A stretch of DNA of 32,003 nt, taken from assembly GCF_000327285.1 (NCBI RefSeq), contig NZ_HE998568.1:313450-345452 (forward strand), written 5' to 3'. Position numbers and translations under genes: made by a program. The notes under the pieces were generated by a model. That model ran no database searches. It had not been told where the DNA came from and saw only the letters and a list, made by a program, of their open reading frames with translations. Shown here piece after piece: positions 1 to 8,299 of the stretch. Position 1 is the stretch's first letter. Each line of letters starts with the position of its first letter. The DNA is from Holdemania massiliensis AP2 (GTDB taxonomy: Bacteria > Bacillota_I > Bacilli_A > Erysipelotrichales > Erysipelotrichaceae).

Positions 1-267
1 ACCCACTACATGTTCCAGGTTCTTGATCGTCGCCTGAAGCATGTCCAGCTGGCCTTGTTCCTCATGATCATAAGCCACAAACGCCGAGATTTTCACCGAA
101 CCTTCGATGTTCTTGGTGACCTCCTGCATATTGCCTGTCACAATCATAAAGATCGAGATAATCAATAAGGTAATCGTAACCGCCGAGGCGCTCGATACCG
201 ACATCGCCGCATGCCGTCCCACGCCATAAAAGCCCTCGCGGATATGCCGAAAGAATCGTCTAATCAT
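1..267 (-). CDS. ftsX: Cell-division ABC transporter permease FtsX (N-terminal part)
   Basis: This is the first 89 codons of FtsX, the membrane partner of FtsE; the complex activates peptidoglycan hydrolases at the division site. The gene runs off the left edge of the window. The visible protein starts MIRRFFRHIREGFYG and has a hydrophobic membrane segment at about residues 22-44, followed by the start of the extracellular domain. This is the usual FtsX layout of a short basic cytoplasmic tail, TM1, then a large outside loop. The ATG (265-267) lies inside the last codons of ftsE and the two genes overlap by 8 bases, so they are translationally coupled. The identification rests on the N-terminal pattern plus the ftsE neighbour. 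Confidence 0.9.
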   Translation of the reverse strand, partial: MIRRFFRHIREGFYGVGRHAAMSVSSASAVTITLLIISIFMIVTGNMQEVTKNIEGSVKISAFVAYDHEEQGQLDMLQATIKNLEHVVG

Positions 268-949
268 GTTTGATATATCCTCCCTCGTTCATGTCCGCTA
301 CGATATGTCCTGCCTCTAAGGCGATCGTTCGTTTGCGGTGCTTGTTCACCAGCGTGATATCGTGCGTTACCATCAGGATCGTCGTTTTTTCTTCGCGGTT
401 GATCTTTTCCAGCAGCGTCATGATTTCATCCGACTTCTGCGGATCCAGATTTCCTGTCGGTTCGTCCGCAATCAGGATCTTCGGCTTGTTCGCAATCGCG
501 CGGGCAATGGCCACACGCTGCTGCTGACCGCCGGAGAGTTCCTGCGGAAAAGAGCTGCCCTTATCATCCAAGCCGACCAGATTCATGACTTCCCGCACCC
601 GTTTGCGGATTCTTTCCTTCGGCACGTTGATGACTTCCAAGGCAAACGCAATGTTTTCAAACACGGTTTTGCGCTCTAACAGCCGGAAGTCCTGAAAGAC
701 AACGCCGATATTGCGGCGGTACAGCGGGACTTTGGAATGCTTCAGCTTTCCGACATTGATCCCGGTTACCTCCACCTTGCCTTTGGTTGGAATTTCTTCT
801 CCATCCAGCAGCTTGATCAGCGTGGATTTTCCCGACCCCGTCGGTCCGATGATATAGACAAACTCACCCTGATCGATCTTTAAATTGATATTGTAAAGGG
901 CGTTTACACCATTTTTATATGTTTTCCCTACATGTTTTAATTCCAACAT
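260..949 (-). CDS. ftsE: Cell-division ATP-binding protein FtsE
   Basis: ABC ATPase of the FtsEX complex, acting at the cytoplasmic face of the septum and transmitting ATP hydrolysis to FtsX. The 229-residue protein has Walker A GPTGSGKST at residues 35-43, a Q-loop (VVFQDFRLL), the signature LSGGQQQRVAIARA, Walker B ILIADEP and the H-loop MVTHD. Its length matches the family. A GTG three codons upstream (956-958) is also open, but it lies within the ribosome site GAGGTG. I therefore choose the ATG at 947-949, which has about 8 bases of spacing. A -10 box at 972-977 gives a short leader that fits this start. ftsX follows with an 8-base overlap. Confidence 0.96.
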   Translation of the reverse strand: MLELKHVGKTYKNGVNALYNINLKIDQGEFVYIIGPTGSGKSTLIKLLDGEEIPTKGKVEVTGINVGKLKHSKVPLYRRNIGVVFQDFRLLERKTVFENIAFALEVINVPKERIRKRVREVMNLVGLDDKGSSFPQELSGGQQQRVAIARAIANKPKILIADEPTGNLDPQKSDEIMTLLEKINREEKTTILMVTHDITLVNKHRKRTIALEAGHIVADMNEGGYIKHD

Positions 950-1376
950 TTTCCGCACCTCATTTGTTCCTATTATAACATGGGTTAAACTTACAATATA
1001 GAATAAAAATAACAGGGATTCTCTCCTTTGAACCGAAGCTGTCCTTTTCTAATAACCGGACAGAGCCTAACCCTTTATCCACTTTGAACATCGCTAAACA
1101 AAAGGCATATCCGCACAGCGTAAAATACAGAAATAAAACGGCACATTCAAATGGGCACATGGGCACACGCCCCTTTTTTGCATCGGGAGGAGATGAGAAA
1201 AAATACCCAGCGTGATGTGTAAATTGTGATGAAATGATGAAAAATGCGAAAAGGATAGGGAGTTTTATCGAAAAAGCGCAATAAGAATCATAGCGGATAT
1301 TAATTACCGGAAATGGATGATTCAATTCTGTGAAAGGGAACATTGGATTAAAAAATTGGGAAAGGAAGCGGAGAAC
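950..1376. other. Intergenic region between divergent ftsE and the GNAT-like gene
   Basis: About 430 bases without a gene I can support. It holds the ftsE -10 box at 972-977 and turns AT-rich towards 1376. A 155-codon minus-strand ORF across it runs antisense into the GNAT-like gene, has low-complexity composition and no ribosome site, so I treat it as spurious. No clear promoter for the plus-strand gene was found. Confidence 0.5.
972..977 (-). promoter_or_regulatory. Probable -10 box of the ftsEX promoter
   Basis: The minus strand reads TATAAT here, about 23 bases before the chosen ftsE ATG. No good -35 hexamer is seen at 16-18 bases. Transcription would begin near 965. That leaves too little leader for the alternative upstream GTG start of ftsE. 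Confidence 0.5.
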
Positions 1377-2015
1377 ATGAAAATTTTCAGAGAAAAACAG
1401 GCGCGATGGCAGCGTGCCGGAAGTCACAAGGGGTTAATTCAGAATAAACGATCCTTATCCGAAAGTGACCCGTTTAGAAATAGCGTTTATTGTAATGGAT
1501 TGGATATCGAAATAGATGGCTTGACTGACTGTCTGGAAGTTCGCTCTACTGGGGAAACTGTAGAAACTGAATTTGGACCGATTAAAATGACACCCACTCT
1601 CCAAAGAAAGCTTAAACGCGAAAGATGGCGCTTTGATTGGACTAAAGCGGAAGGTGAAAACTTATTCGCATTACGTGTAAAAGGAGAGGACATCATTCAG
1701 GGATTGATTTCTTTTTCTCATGAACAAGGTTTTACAATAGTCTTTTTAGTGGAATCTAATCCAATAAATGTGAGTCATGAAGGAAAATATAAAGGAATTG
1801 GAGGCCATCTCTTCGCAATAGTTTGTTACGAAAGTAAAAAGCACGGCAATGATGGAATTGTAACGATGACGGCGAAAACAAAGCTGGTGGATCACTACGC
1901 AAAAACCCTTGGAATTCATTCTCTCGGAGCTAAAGAAAACATGGCGATTGATGAACTAGCAGCTCAGAAACTGATAGATAAATACATCCGAAAGCAGTAT
2001 AATATTTATAGATAG
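1377..2015 (+). CDS. GNAT-like N-acetyltransferase family protein (putative)
   Basis: A 212-residue soluble protein. The C-terminal half looks like a GNAT acyltransferase fold. A strand with FTIVFLVESNP is followed by KYKGIGGHLFAIVCYESKK, comparable to the acetyl-CoA binding strand-helix, then DGIVTMTAKTKLVDHYAKTLG, which resembles the GNAT C-terminal helix seen in 'YEKLGF' motifs. The N-terminal 90 residues are basic and unassigned. The ATG at 1377 has purine-rich AAGGAAG/GGAG ahead of it; 20 upstream in-frame codons have no ribosome site. The gene is AT-rich compared with ftsE and pepF. It is followed after 12 bases by a 43-residue ORF with a strong ribosome site. The substrate is unknown. 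A toxin-antitoxin role is possible but not shown. Confidence 0.6.
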   Translation: MKIFREKQARWQRAGSHKGLIQNKRSLSESDPFRNSVYCNGLDIEIDGLTDCLEVRSTGETVETEFGPIKMTPTLQRKLKRERWRFDWTKAEGENLFALRVKGEDIIQGLISFSHEQGFTIVFLVESNPINVSHEGKYKGIGGHLFAIVCYESKKHGNDGIVTMTAKTKLVDHYAKTLGIHSLGAKENMAIDELAAQKLIDKYIRKQYNIYR

Positions 2016-2027
2016 GAGGACAGCGGA

Positions 2028-2159
2028 ATGACAAAAGAAGAGATGCAGGCATTCTATGAATTAGATATTGCGGCAGCGGAAGCTGGTGGATATGTACAGC
2101 CCCCTAAATTTAAGACGGAAGAAGAAAAACAGGCAGAAGATGAAAAAATTAGAGCCTGA
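2028..2159 (+). CDS. Small acidic protein downstream of the GNAT-like gene
   Basis: A 43-residue ORF starting MTKEEMQAFYELDIA, rich in Glu/Asp/Lys, with no membrane segment. It has a textbook ribosome site, GGAGGA at 2015-2020, 7 bases before the ATG and touching the stop codon of the preceding gene, so the two are probably co-translated. A terminator follows about 100 bases later. No family is recognised. Its size, charge and tight coupling would suit a small partner or antitoxin of the GNAT-like protein, but that is inference only. Confidence 0.6.
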   Translation: MTKEEMQAFYELDIAAAEAGGYVQPPKFKTEEEKQAEDEKIRA

Positions 2160-2255
2160 ATAAAAAAGCATAAAGAGGAACAACGGCAGAAAAATCAAAA
2201 TTAAAGAAAGAAACACAGTCTACTCGGTAAGGATATCGTTAAAGACAAGAATAAA

Positions 2256-2312
2256 AGGAACAGTAAGATTATGCGGTTCACTGCACGTATCATTTCACTG
2301 TTCCTCTTTTTT
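2256..2312 (+). terminator. Rho-independent terminator after the GNAT-like gene pair
   Basis: A 9-bp stem AGGAACAGT (2256-2264) / ACTGTTCCT (2297-2305) with a long loop, followed by a T-rich tail CTTTTTTA. It closes the two-gene plus-strand unit. The loop of about 32 bases is longer than usual. Confidence 0.65.
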
Positions 2313-2376
2313 ATTGTTTATACTTCACCCAAATTCGCGTAAAAGCCTGATCCCTTCCCGCTCAAAAACAGGAAAG

Positions 2377-3228
2377 CTATACCTTAAATTCCAGGCTAAA
2401 CCCCTCACCATGGACATCCGTGGCATCACTGGTGATCATAAAGGCATTTTTATCAAATCGATTGACCAATTCCAGCAGCTTTGGATATTCCTTCTTTTCC
2501 ACAACGACCAGAATCACCTTCCGCGGGGCGCCGGTATAGCCGCCTGTCGCATCGGTCAGCGTTGTTCCCCGGTCGAGTTCGGACTGAATAGCCGCGTTGA
2601 TCTGAACATAAGCCTCGGAAATGATCTGCACTGCCTTGGCGTTGCCGCCGCCCAGCGTCAGCATCTTATCAATCCCAAACGACGTGCCCCAGACGGAAAT
2701 AAAGCCAACCAGCACCGCTTCCAGACCATAGGTAAATAACCCCAGCCCCACCGTCAGCGCATCCGTGATTAGAACCAGCGTGGAGATTTTGATGCCGGTA
2801 TATTTATTGACGATCAGCGGCGGTATATCCATGCCTCCGGTACTCGCTCCAGTGCGCAAAACCATGCCGATGCCTAATCCCCCTATCAGGCCGCCATACA
2901 GCGATGCCAGCATGGGATCCAGTTCAAGAATCGGAACAAAGCGCGTGATCACCGTCAGGTATACCGGATAGATCAGGGAACTGATTACCGTCTTGACCGC
3001 AAAGCTTTTCCCCAAAAACACAGTTCCCAGTACAAACATCCCTAAAACCAGCGCATTGACCATCATTGTCGGATCAATATGAAACAACGGCTCCAAGGCG
3101 ACAGCGATACCCGCAACCCCGCCGGAAAGAATATTATACGGCAGAATAAACATCGCTACCGCCAGCGCCAGCATAAAATTGCCAATCAGAACCCAAGGCA
3201 GGTCCCGAATCATTTTCTTCATTTCCAA
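2377..3228 (-). CDS. YitT family integral membrane protein (DUF161/DUF2179)
   Basis: A 283-residue membrane protein with about five to six hydrophobic helices in the first 190 residues, including LPWVLIGNFMLALAVAMFILP and the family-typical SGGVAG and RTGASTGGMDI segments. A soluble C-terminal DUF2179-like domain follows, with KAVQIISEAYVQINAAI, then RKVILVVVEKKEYPKL and FMITSDATDVHGEGF. The family's role is not settled. For the start I choose TTG 3226-3228, 8 bases after AGGAGG (3237-3242). ATG 3220-3222 is the alternative. The longer ATG at 3256-3258 lies inside the gene's own -10 box and has no ribosome site. The gene is divergent from vanZ-like. Confidence 0.88.
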   Translation of the reverse strand: MEMKKMIRDLPWVLIGNFMLALAVAMFILPYNILSGGVAGIAVALEPLFHIDPTMMVNALVLGMFVLGTVFLGKSFAVKTVISSLIYPVYLTVITRFVPILELDPMLASLYGGLIGGLGIGMVLRTGASTGGMDIPPLIVNKYTGIKISTLVLITDALTVGLGLFTYGLEAVLVGFISVWGTSFGIDKMLTLGGGNAKAVQIISEAYVQINAAIQSELDRGTTLTDATGGYTGAPRKVILVVVEKKEYPKLLELVNRFDKNAFMITSDATDVHGEGFSLEFKV

Positions 3229-3256
3229 AACTGTTTCCTCCTTCACTTCACGCTCC

Positions 3257-3262
3257 ATTATA
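3257..3262 (-). promoter_or_regulatory. -10 box of the YitT gene promoter
   Basis: TATAAT on the minus strand, about 30 bases ahead of the chosen TTG start, with a weak TTCCAG-like -35 about 17 bases upstream. A transcript from here would start near 3250 and so could not carry the ATG at 3256-3258. Confidence 0.5.
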
Positions 3263-3294
3263 TCATGGTTCTTTCTTTACTGGAAAAGTTGGTT

Positions 3295-3300
3295 TATAAT
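3295..3300 (+). promoter_or_regulatory. -10 box of the VanZ-family/pepF promoter
   Basis: A perfect TATAAT on the plus strand, 26 bases ahead of the ATG at 3326. The -35 region is T-rich but does not match consensus well. It lies back to back with the YitT promoter. Confidence 0.5.
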
Positions 3301-3325
3301 ACAGGAAGTCAGAAAGGAGCAGAGG

Positions 3326-3775
3326 ATGAAAAAGAAAAGTTGTTGGATTTTAGTCGGTTTGATGGTGATTTTTATTTTTTCCAATTCCGCTGCTTCCGCC
3401 TCAACGTCCAATGGCATGAGCTTAACGGTCAGCGAGTGGGTGCGGCCGGTCTTAAACACGGTCGGGCTGCATCCGGAAACGGATTTTTTAAATTTTGTCA
3501 TCCGCAAGCTGGCGCATTTCAGTGAATATGCTTTATTGGGCGTTCTGATCGGCTTGGCTTATCGCCTCCAGCCCTGGTCATGGATGAAAGGCAAGGTTGC
3601 ACTGCTGCCGTTTTTCATCATTCCGGTGCTGGACGAAAATCTGCAGCGGTTTTCTTCCGGGCGCAGCTGCGAGCTGCGGGATATGCTGATCGACAGCGCC
3701 GGAATGGCCGTCGGCATGATGTTGGTGATCGCCGTGCTGATGATTTTAAGCAACAGGAAAAAACAGGAGGATTAA
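3326..3775 (+). CDS. VanZ family protein
   Basis: A 149-residue membrane protein of the VanZ-like family, whose founder lowers teicoplanin susceptibility; chromosomal members have no agreed function. It has an N-terminal membrane segment (CWILVGLMVIFIFSNSAAS), the family core FVIRKLAHFSEYALLGVLIGL at about residues 55-75, another segment ending in the conserved DE of PVLDENLQRFSSGRSCELRDMLIDSAG, and a last helix. The ATG at 3326 follows AGGAGCAGAGG. An ORF open from 3179 runs over the divergent promoter and is not used. pepF starts 3 bases after the stop, so the two form an operon. Confidence 0.88.
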   Translation: MKKKSCWILVGLMVIFIFSNSAASASTSNGMSLTVSEWVRPVLNTVGLHPETDFLNFVIRKLAHFSEYALLGVLIGLAYRLQPWSWMKGKVALLPFFIIPVLDENLQRFSSGRSCELRDMLIDSAGMAVGMMLVIAVLMILSNRKKQED

Positions 3776-3778
3776 AGG

Positions 3779-5533
3779 ATGAACGAATGGAATTTAAACG
3801 ACCTCTACACCGGTTATGACAGCGAAGCCTTCCAGCAGGATTTCGCGGCTTTAGACACCCGGATTGCCGAAATGAACACGCTGGCGGAAACGCTGGGTTC
3901 AAAGGATCCAAAATCCACATTGAAGGCGATCATTGAACAGCTGTCCACCTATCAGACGCTGACTCGTCGGCTGGGCGCTTATTTATCGCTGCGTCAGTCC
4001 GCCAACACCGCCGATCAGGAAACGGTGTCGATGAATTCCCGCTTTCAGATCAAAGCCAGTCAGTCGGCTTTGGCGTCTACACGGTTTCAGAAGTGGATCG
4101 CGGCACAGGATCTGGATGCACTGATTTCCAGTGATCCGTGTTTTCAGCAGCACGCCTTCTGGCTGCAGGAAATCCGCAGTCACGGCGCTCATACGCTGAG
4201 CGATGAGGTCGAGGATGCGATCGGCAAGATGGAGCTGAACGGTTCCAACGCCTGGGCCCAGCTGCAGGAATATATGACCTCTACGGTGGCGGTAACGATG
4301 GACGGCCAGGATTACACGCTGTCTTCGATCCGCAATCTCGCCTACAGCACGGAACCAGAGGTTCGCAAAAAAGCCTATGAAGCGGAATTGCAGGCCTACG
4401 ATAAAATCAAGGACGCGGTCTGCTTCGCACTCAACTCCATCAAGGGTGAAGCCAACACGGTCTGCGAACTGCGCCATTTTGATTCCGTCCTGGATATGAC
4501 ACTGTTCAATTCCCGCATGAGCAAGGCCACTTTGGATGCCATGTTTACGGCGATTGATGAGGCGCTGCCGCATTTTCACGCCTATCTGCGCCACAAAGCC
4601 GAGGTGCTTGGCTATACCCACGGCCTGCCGTTTTATGAACTGTTCGCTCTGATGGGAGAAAGTACCCGGACCTTCACGGTTGAGGAAGCCAAGGCTTATT
4701 TAATTCAGAACTTCACGCCATTTTCCAAGGATGTCGCCGGAATTATCGAACGCGCCTTCGATGAGGAATGGATCGACTTCTTCCCGCGCAAGGGAAAGGT
4801 CGGCGGCGCCTTCTGCTGCAATCTGCCGATGTTAAAGCAGAGCCGGGTGCTGACCAACTTCGACGGCTCGCTGAGCGATGTCGTAACGTTGGCGCATGAA
4901 TTAGGCCATGCCTACCATGGTCACCGGATCGAAAATCACAGCCCGCTGAACACCCGGTATTCGATGCCAGTGGCTGAAACGGCATCTACCTTTAATGAAA
5001 CGGTCATCATGAACGCCGCAATCCGTGACGCCGCCAATGATGAAGAAAAGATGATGCTGATCGAAAGCACGCTGCAGGATGTCACGCAGGTCATCTGCGA
5101 TATTTATTCCCGCTATCTGTTTGAAACAGAAGTGGTGGAAAAGCGGAAGGAAGGCTTCCTGTTCAGCGACGATCTGGAAGACATCATGCTCAGAGCTCAG
5201 AAGAAAGCTTACGGCACAGGTCTGGATCATGATCAGCTGCATCCGTATATGTGGATCTGCAAGAGTCACTATTACGATGCCGGCTTAAACTTCTACAATT
5301 TCCCTTACGCCTTCGGCTGCTTATTTGCCAAGGGCCTCTATGCTCAATATCAGAAGGAAGGCCCGGCTTTCGTTGACAAGTACAACCGACTGCTGGAAGC
5401 CACAACGATCAGCAGTGTCGAGGAAGTTGCCGCGATGGCGGATATCGACATCACCAAGCCGGACTTCTGGCGTGATTCGCTGAAGATTGTGGAAAACATG
5501 ATCGACGAATTCATCGCCCTTTCCACAAAATAA
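3779..5533 (+). CDS. pepF: Oligoendopeptidase F (M3 family metallopeptidase)
   Basis: A 584-residue cytosolic zinc peptidase that cleaves short peptides. The zinc motif HELGHAYHG starts at residue 373 (His373, Glu374, His377). The third ligand is the Glu of VAETASTFNE about 25 residues later. The N-terminal helical region (LNDLYTGYDSEAFQQDF) and the C-terminal FYNFPYAFGCLFAKGLYAQ segment are typical of the PepF/M3B branch, and full length fits the family. It starts at an ATG with AGGAGG 8 bases upstream that overlaps the end of the VanZ-family gene. A strong terminator follows at 5557-5613. Confidence 0.95.
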   Translation: MNEWNLNDLYTGYDSEAFQQDFAALDTRIAEMNTLAETLGSKDPKSTLKAIIEQLSTYQTLTRRLGAYLSLRQSANTADQETVSMNSRFQIKASQSALASTRFQKWIAAQDLDALISSDPCFQQHAFWLQEIRSHGAHTLSDEVEDAIGKMELNGSNAWAQLQEYMTSTVAVTMDGQDYTLSSIRNLAYSTEPEVRKKAYEAELQAYDKIKDAVCFALNSIKGEANTVCELRHFDSVLDMTLFNSRMSKATLDAMFTAIDEALPHFHAYLRHKAEVLGYTHGLPFYELFALMGESTRTFTVEEAKAYLIQNFTPFSKDVAGIIERAFDEEWIDFFPRKGKVGGAFCCNLPMLKQSRVLTNFDGSLSDVVTLAHELGHAYHGHRIENHSPLNTRYSMPVAETASTFNETVIMNAAIRDAANDEEKMMLIESTLQDVTQVICDIYSRYLFETEVVEKRKEGFLFSDDLEDIMLRAQKKAYGTGLDHDQLHPYMWICKSHYYDAGLNFYNFPYAFGCLFAKGLYAQYQKEGPAFVDKYNRLLEATTISSVEEVAAMADIDITKPDFWRDSLKIVENMIDEFIALSTK

Positions 5534-5556
5534 ACTTCACCGAAATCGTTCCGAAC

Positions 5557-5613
5557 AAAAATCCGCTTCGTCTGCCGATCCTCAGATTAACAGATGAAAC
5601 GGATTTTCTTTTT
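5557..5613 (+). terminator. Terminator of the VanZ-family/pepF operon
   Basis: An inverted repeat AAAATCCG...TTCGTCTG / CAGATGAA..CGGATTTT around a short loop, followed by CTTTTTAGG. It begins about 25 bases after the pepF stop. Confidence 0.8.
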
Positions 5614-5690
5614 AGGTTGATGACATCGCGTAAATCGTTACCTCAATGGGCATAAGGAGTTAAAGCTTTATTCTTAGAACGAGACAAAAT

Positions 5691-6065
5691 TTACTCCGCT
5701 TTTTCCTTCGCTTGCCATTTTCTAAAATAATGTGTTAAATACACTTGACAAAGAAGCCAGTAAATCCTATATAGGATGCAACATAAACAAGTATAGAGCA
5801 ACAACTGAACGATGATATCCATTTGTATGAATTTCATTATGATCAAGAATATCGACAAACCGATGATAACAACAGATCTTTCACCATAAAGGAATAATTT
5901 CAATCTGCTTCTTTGACTATCATTCACCTGTATTACTTGGTTTTTAAAAACAAAATCAGCATCTTCATTCAAGCACTTTTTAATCTGTTTTCTTAAAGTA
6001 ACCATTGAATATCGCTCGGCTAAAACCCTACAAGCCGCATTTCCCTCCTGTAAATATTTTAGCAC
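5691..6065 (-). CDS. Small membrane protein of unknown function
   Basis: A 124-codon ORF with about 55 soluble residues, then two close membrane segments (SVVIIGLSIFLIIMKFI and VQLLLYTCLCCILYRIYWLL) and a basic C-terminus. No family is recognised. The start is unclear. The ORF opens at GTG 6063-6065 with no ribosome site. A strong AGGAGGG lies a few codons in, but the ATG it serves reads only seven codons in another frame. The first in-frame ATG is at residue 21. A small indel after the AGGAGGG-ATG would explain this, so the gene may be frameshifted. It is AT-rich against its neighbours. Confidence 0.5.
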   Translation of the reverse strand: MLKYLQEGNAACRVLAERYSMVTLRKQIKKCLNEDADFVFKNQVIQVNDSQRSRLKLFLYGERSVVIIGLSIFLIIMKFIQMDIIVQLLLYTCLCCILYRIYWLLCQVYLTHYFRKWQAKEKAE

Positions 6066-6289
6066 AGTATGCTTTATGTTTTTATAAATTATACTTTCTT
6101 TTCCTATGGTTTACTGCTGTTTTGAAAATCATTCAAAATTGATTAAAAACCTATCATAAGCTTTATAATATTTATCTAGGTACTCGTGTAACAAAAATTT
6201 TGACATACTGAAACAATTTTGTTTCCAAGCGGACTAAAAAAAACTTCATCCCGATCCGCTCCAAATTCGTAGCAAACACGTTTTTTAGC

Positions 6290-7390
6290 TCAGGCGGCGA
6301 AGCGGTTAATGCCCCTGATCAAGATTCGCTCATCCGCCTCACGCTGCAATGTTTCCCAATCCTGATCCTTGCCGCCCAGATAGTCAAGCAGCTCCGGATC
6401 CATTTCCTCTAACAGGAAAAGCCCCAACTTCATCAAGGAAGCGATTAAGGAACGCAGCTTAAGCCGCCGAACTCGACCGGCATATTCCATGCCGTTAAAA
6501 TCCCGAATCCATTTGCTTCGCCATTTTTTCTTATTGTGATTCCATTCCAGACAGTTCCAGCCTTGGAATGTCCGTGTCAGCACGATGTAAACCTCGGTAT
6601 TCCGCTTCATGATCACCCCAGGAACCCAGCGGATATGCAGCGTTTTGGCCTGACTGATGCAATAATCCGCATATTCAATTTCATGCGCCGCCGCCCTATG
6701 CACCAGTTCCAGTCGGGTTTTACCCTGAAAGACAACCGGATGGGCAAAATCGGCGAAGTACGCCCGGCCGCCGCAGAAAAACAGATTCCAGCCGGCATCC
6801 TCCATATACGAACGGTATTTTCGATACAAACGGATTAAGCTCAGCTTTCCAGGGATAAACTCCTGCATATACCAAAGAACATGGTCAATTTCAAGAATAT
6901 CGCCTTTTTCCCAAAGCAGACCCACCGCAAGATAGGGGTGATAAATATGATCCAGCTGAAAGACCAGCACCAGATGCTTCTGGATGCGCCGCAAGTCATG
7001 CCGCTCTACGGGAAGTGGTTTGTTTTGAAGCAGTTCCGCCGTCAAAGTATAATTATGCTTCAGATCGATGTAAGTCTGCTTATTCAGCGGGTGATCTTTT
7101 TCCAGCATCACGGTCTGATATTCGCGCAGATTGGCATAGGGTCCTGATGAACAGGCTTTAACCGTCAGCTCGGTCGCGTTTTTTGCCAGAATCAGATACG
7201 GCCGGATCTGATGAGCAGGATCAATCTTTGCCAGTTCTTCCTCAGACAGCGGCATCCGCGCCCAGACCAAAAAGCCCGGTTCGCATTGTTCAAACCAGGT
7301 TTGACGGTAATCCGGTGTCCCTTGTTCTATTTCCGTATGGGACTTCGGTTGAAATAAAGTTAAAATCCATTCCCAAAATTTTTTTATCAT
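6290..7390 (-). CDS. Conserved hypothetical protein, possible MazF/PemK-like N-terminal barrel
   Basis: A 366-residue soluble protein with a basic, amphipathic first helix (MIKKFWEWILTLF). Residues about 36-110 (PGFLVWARMPL, then HQIRPYLILAKN and a strand-rich stretch) recall the small beta-barrel of MazF/PemK-like and related domains, where an RPYLIL-type strand follows a G-D/F-hydrophobic start. I do not see a convincing full match. The rest is unassigned, with several aromatic-rich stretches. The ATG follows AGGAATAACAAAG. It lies 148 bases downstream of the HTH-bearing gene on the same strand, possibly co-transcribed. Confidence 0.6.
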   Translation of the reverse strand: MIKKFWEWILTLFQPKSHTEIEQGTPDYRQTWFEQCEPGFLVWARMPLSEEELAKIDPAHQIRPYLILAKNATELTVKACSSGPYANLREYQTVMLEKDHPLNKQTYIDLKHNYTLTAELLQNKPLPVERHDLRRIQKHLVLVFQLDHIYHPYLAVGLLWEKGDILEIDHVLWYMQEFIPGKLSLIRLYRKYRSYMEDAGWNLFFCGGRAYFADFAHPVVFQGKTRLELVHRAAAHEIEYADYCISQAKTLHIRWVPGVIMKRNTEVYIVLTRTFQGWNCLEWNHNKKKWRSKWIRDFNGMEYAGRVRRLKLRSLIASLMKLGLFLLEEMDPELLDYLGGKDQDWETLQREADERILIRGINRFAA

Positions 7391-7538
7391 CTTTGTTATT
7401 CCTGTTCCAAAACGGGTATTGTTGTCATCACTTAAACTTGTTTTCTTTTATTATATCTAATCTTCATGGGAAACCAAAGTTGAAAATCGGCTTTCAGCCT
7501 AGAATTTTCGCCTGCTTCGCTGTCCAACTCTTTCGTGT

Positions 7539-8021
7539 CTAATCCTGCATCAGCTCTTCCAAACTGTTCAATCCGGCCAGTTCGATCAGATGTTCGATAT
7601 CCAGACTGTCAAGCATTTCATAATCTCCGCGTTCAATTCGGATCAGATCGGAAAGCGTAAAATAAGAACATTCAGAAAGCTGACGCAGATTCAGGGAACG
7701 CTCTTGGCAGCGGCGGCAAAATTGACGGCCAAGCCGGCTAGCCGTAGCGTTCTGTTCCAGCAGACAGATATGCGTTTCCAGCCGGCTTTGCACAGCGTTT
7801 AAAAGCTGCAGCAACGCTTCAAATTCCGCGGCCTCGCTGCGGTTTCTTTGTTTCAGCCAGACTGTCTTGCGCTGCAGAAACAGCTGTTTCTGTTTAACAT
7901 AAGCCAATACGCTGGTTAAGAAGGACTGATCACTGACGCTGATCAACGCTTTCATCCATGCCGCTTCCTGTGCGGCATATTGCTTTCCGTCACGCTTTTG
8001 CTTTTTTACTACTTCTCTCAC
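7539..8021 (-). CDS. Hypothetical protein with C-terminal helix-turn-helix-like domain
   Basis: A 160-residue protein. Residues 1-95 are mainly helical and charged, with a likely coiled coil around EAAEFEALLQLLNAVQSRLE. Residues about 103-157 look like a divergent Cro/C1-type HTH (RERSLNLRQLSECSYFTLSDLIRIERGDYEMLDSLDIEHLIELAG), with the spacing of recognition helix and the ERGD motif expected of XRE domains. The start is GTG 8019-8021, supported by GGGGGAG 7 bases upstream. It is the first gene of a minus-strand pair and divergent from the HTH gene at 8300. Probably a regulator; the target is unknown. Confidence 0.65.
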   Translation of the reverse strand: MREVVKKQKRDGKQYAAQEAAWMKALISVSDQSFLTSVLAYVKQKQLFLQRKTVWLKQRNRSEAAEFEALLQLLNAVQSRLETHICLLEQNATASRLGRQFCRRCQERSLNLRQLSECSYFTLSDLIRIERGDYEMLDSLDIEHLIELAGLNSLEELMQD

Positions 8022-8299
8022 TTAAAATCTCCCCCATCCCCTGATCATCAAACCGGTCGAATCCAAATCCGTTAGATCAGAAATCATTAATTCTTTTGAG
8101 TTAATTTTATCATAATCACTTTCCGGCTTCCATTCTTTTTTACGAAAGCCATGCGGTTACTTTTGCCTTAGGATTCGCTTTTGCCAGATTTGAATACTTG
8201 GGGAAAATGAGGAAAGAATAAAAATAAGGTTCATATATAGTACCTATAAATTATATCGCGTTCACGCTAAAATGCAAAGAGAGATGGGGTGTTTTAGTC

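Noticed and set aside
960..1427. 155-codon minus-strand ORF between ftsE and the GNAT-like gene
   Set aside because: It overlaps the GNAT-like gene in antisense, has no ribosome site, and its protein has no domain pattern. It also covers the ftsE promoter.
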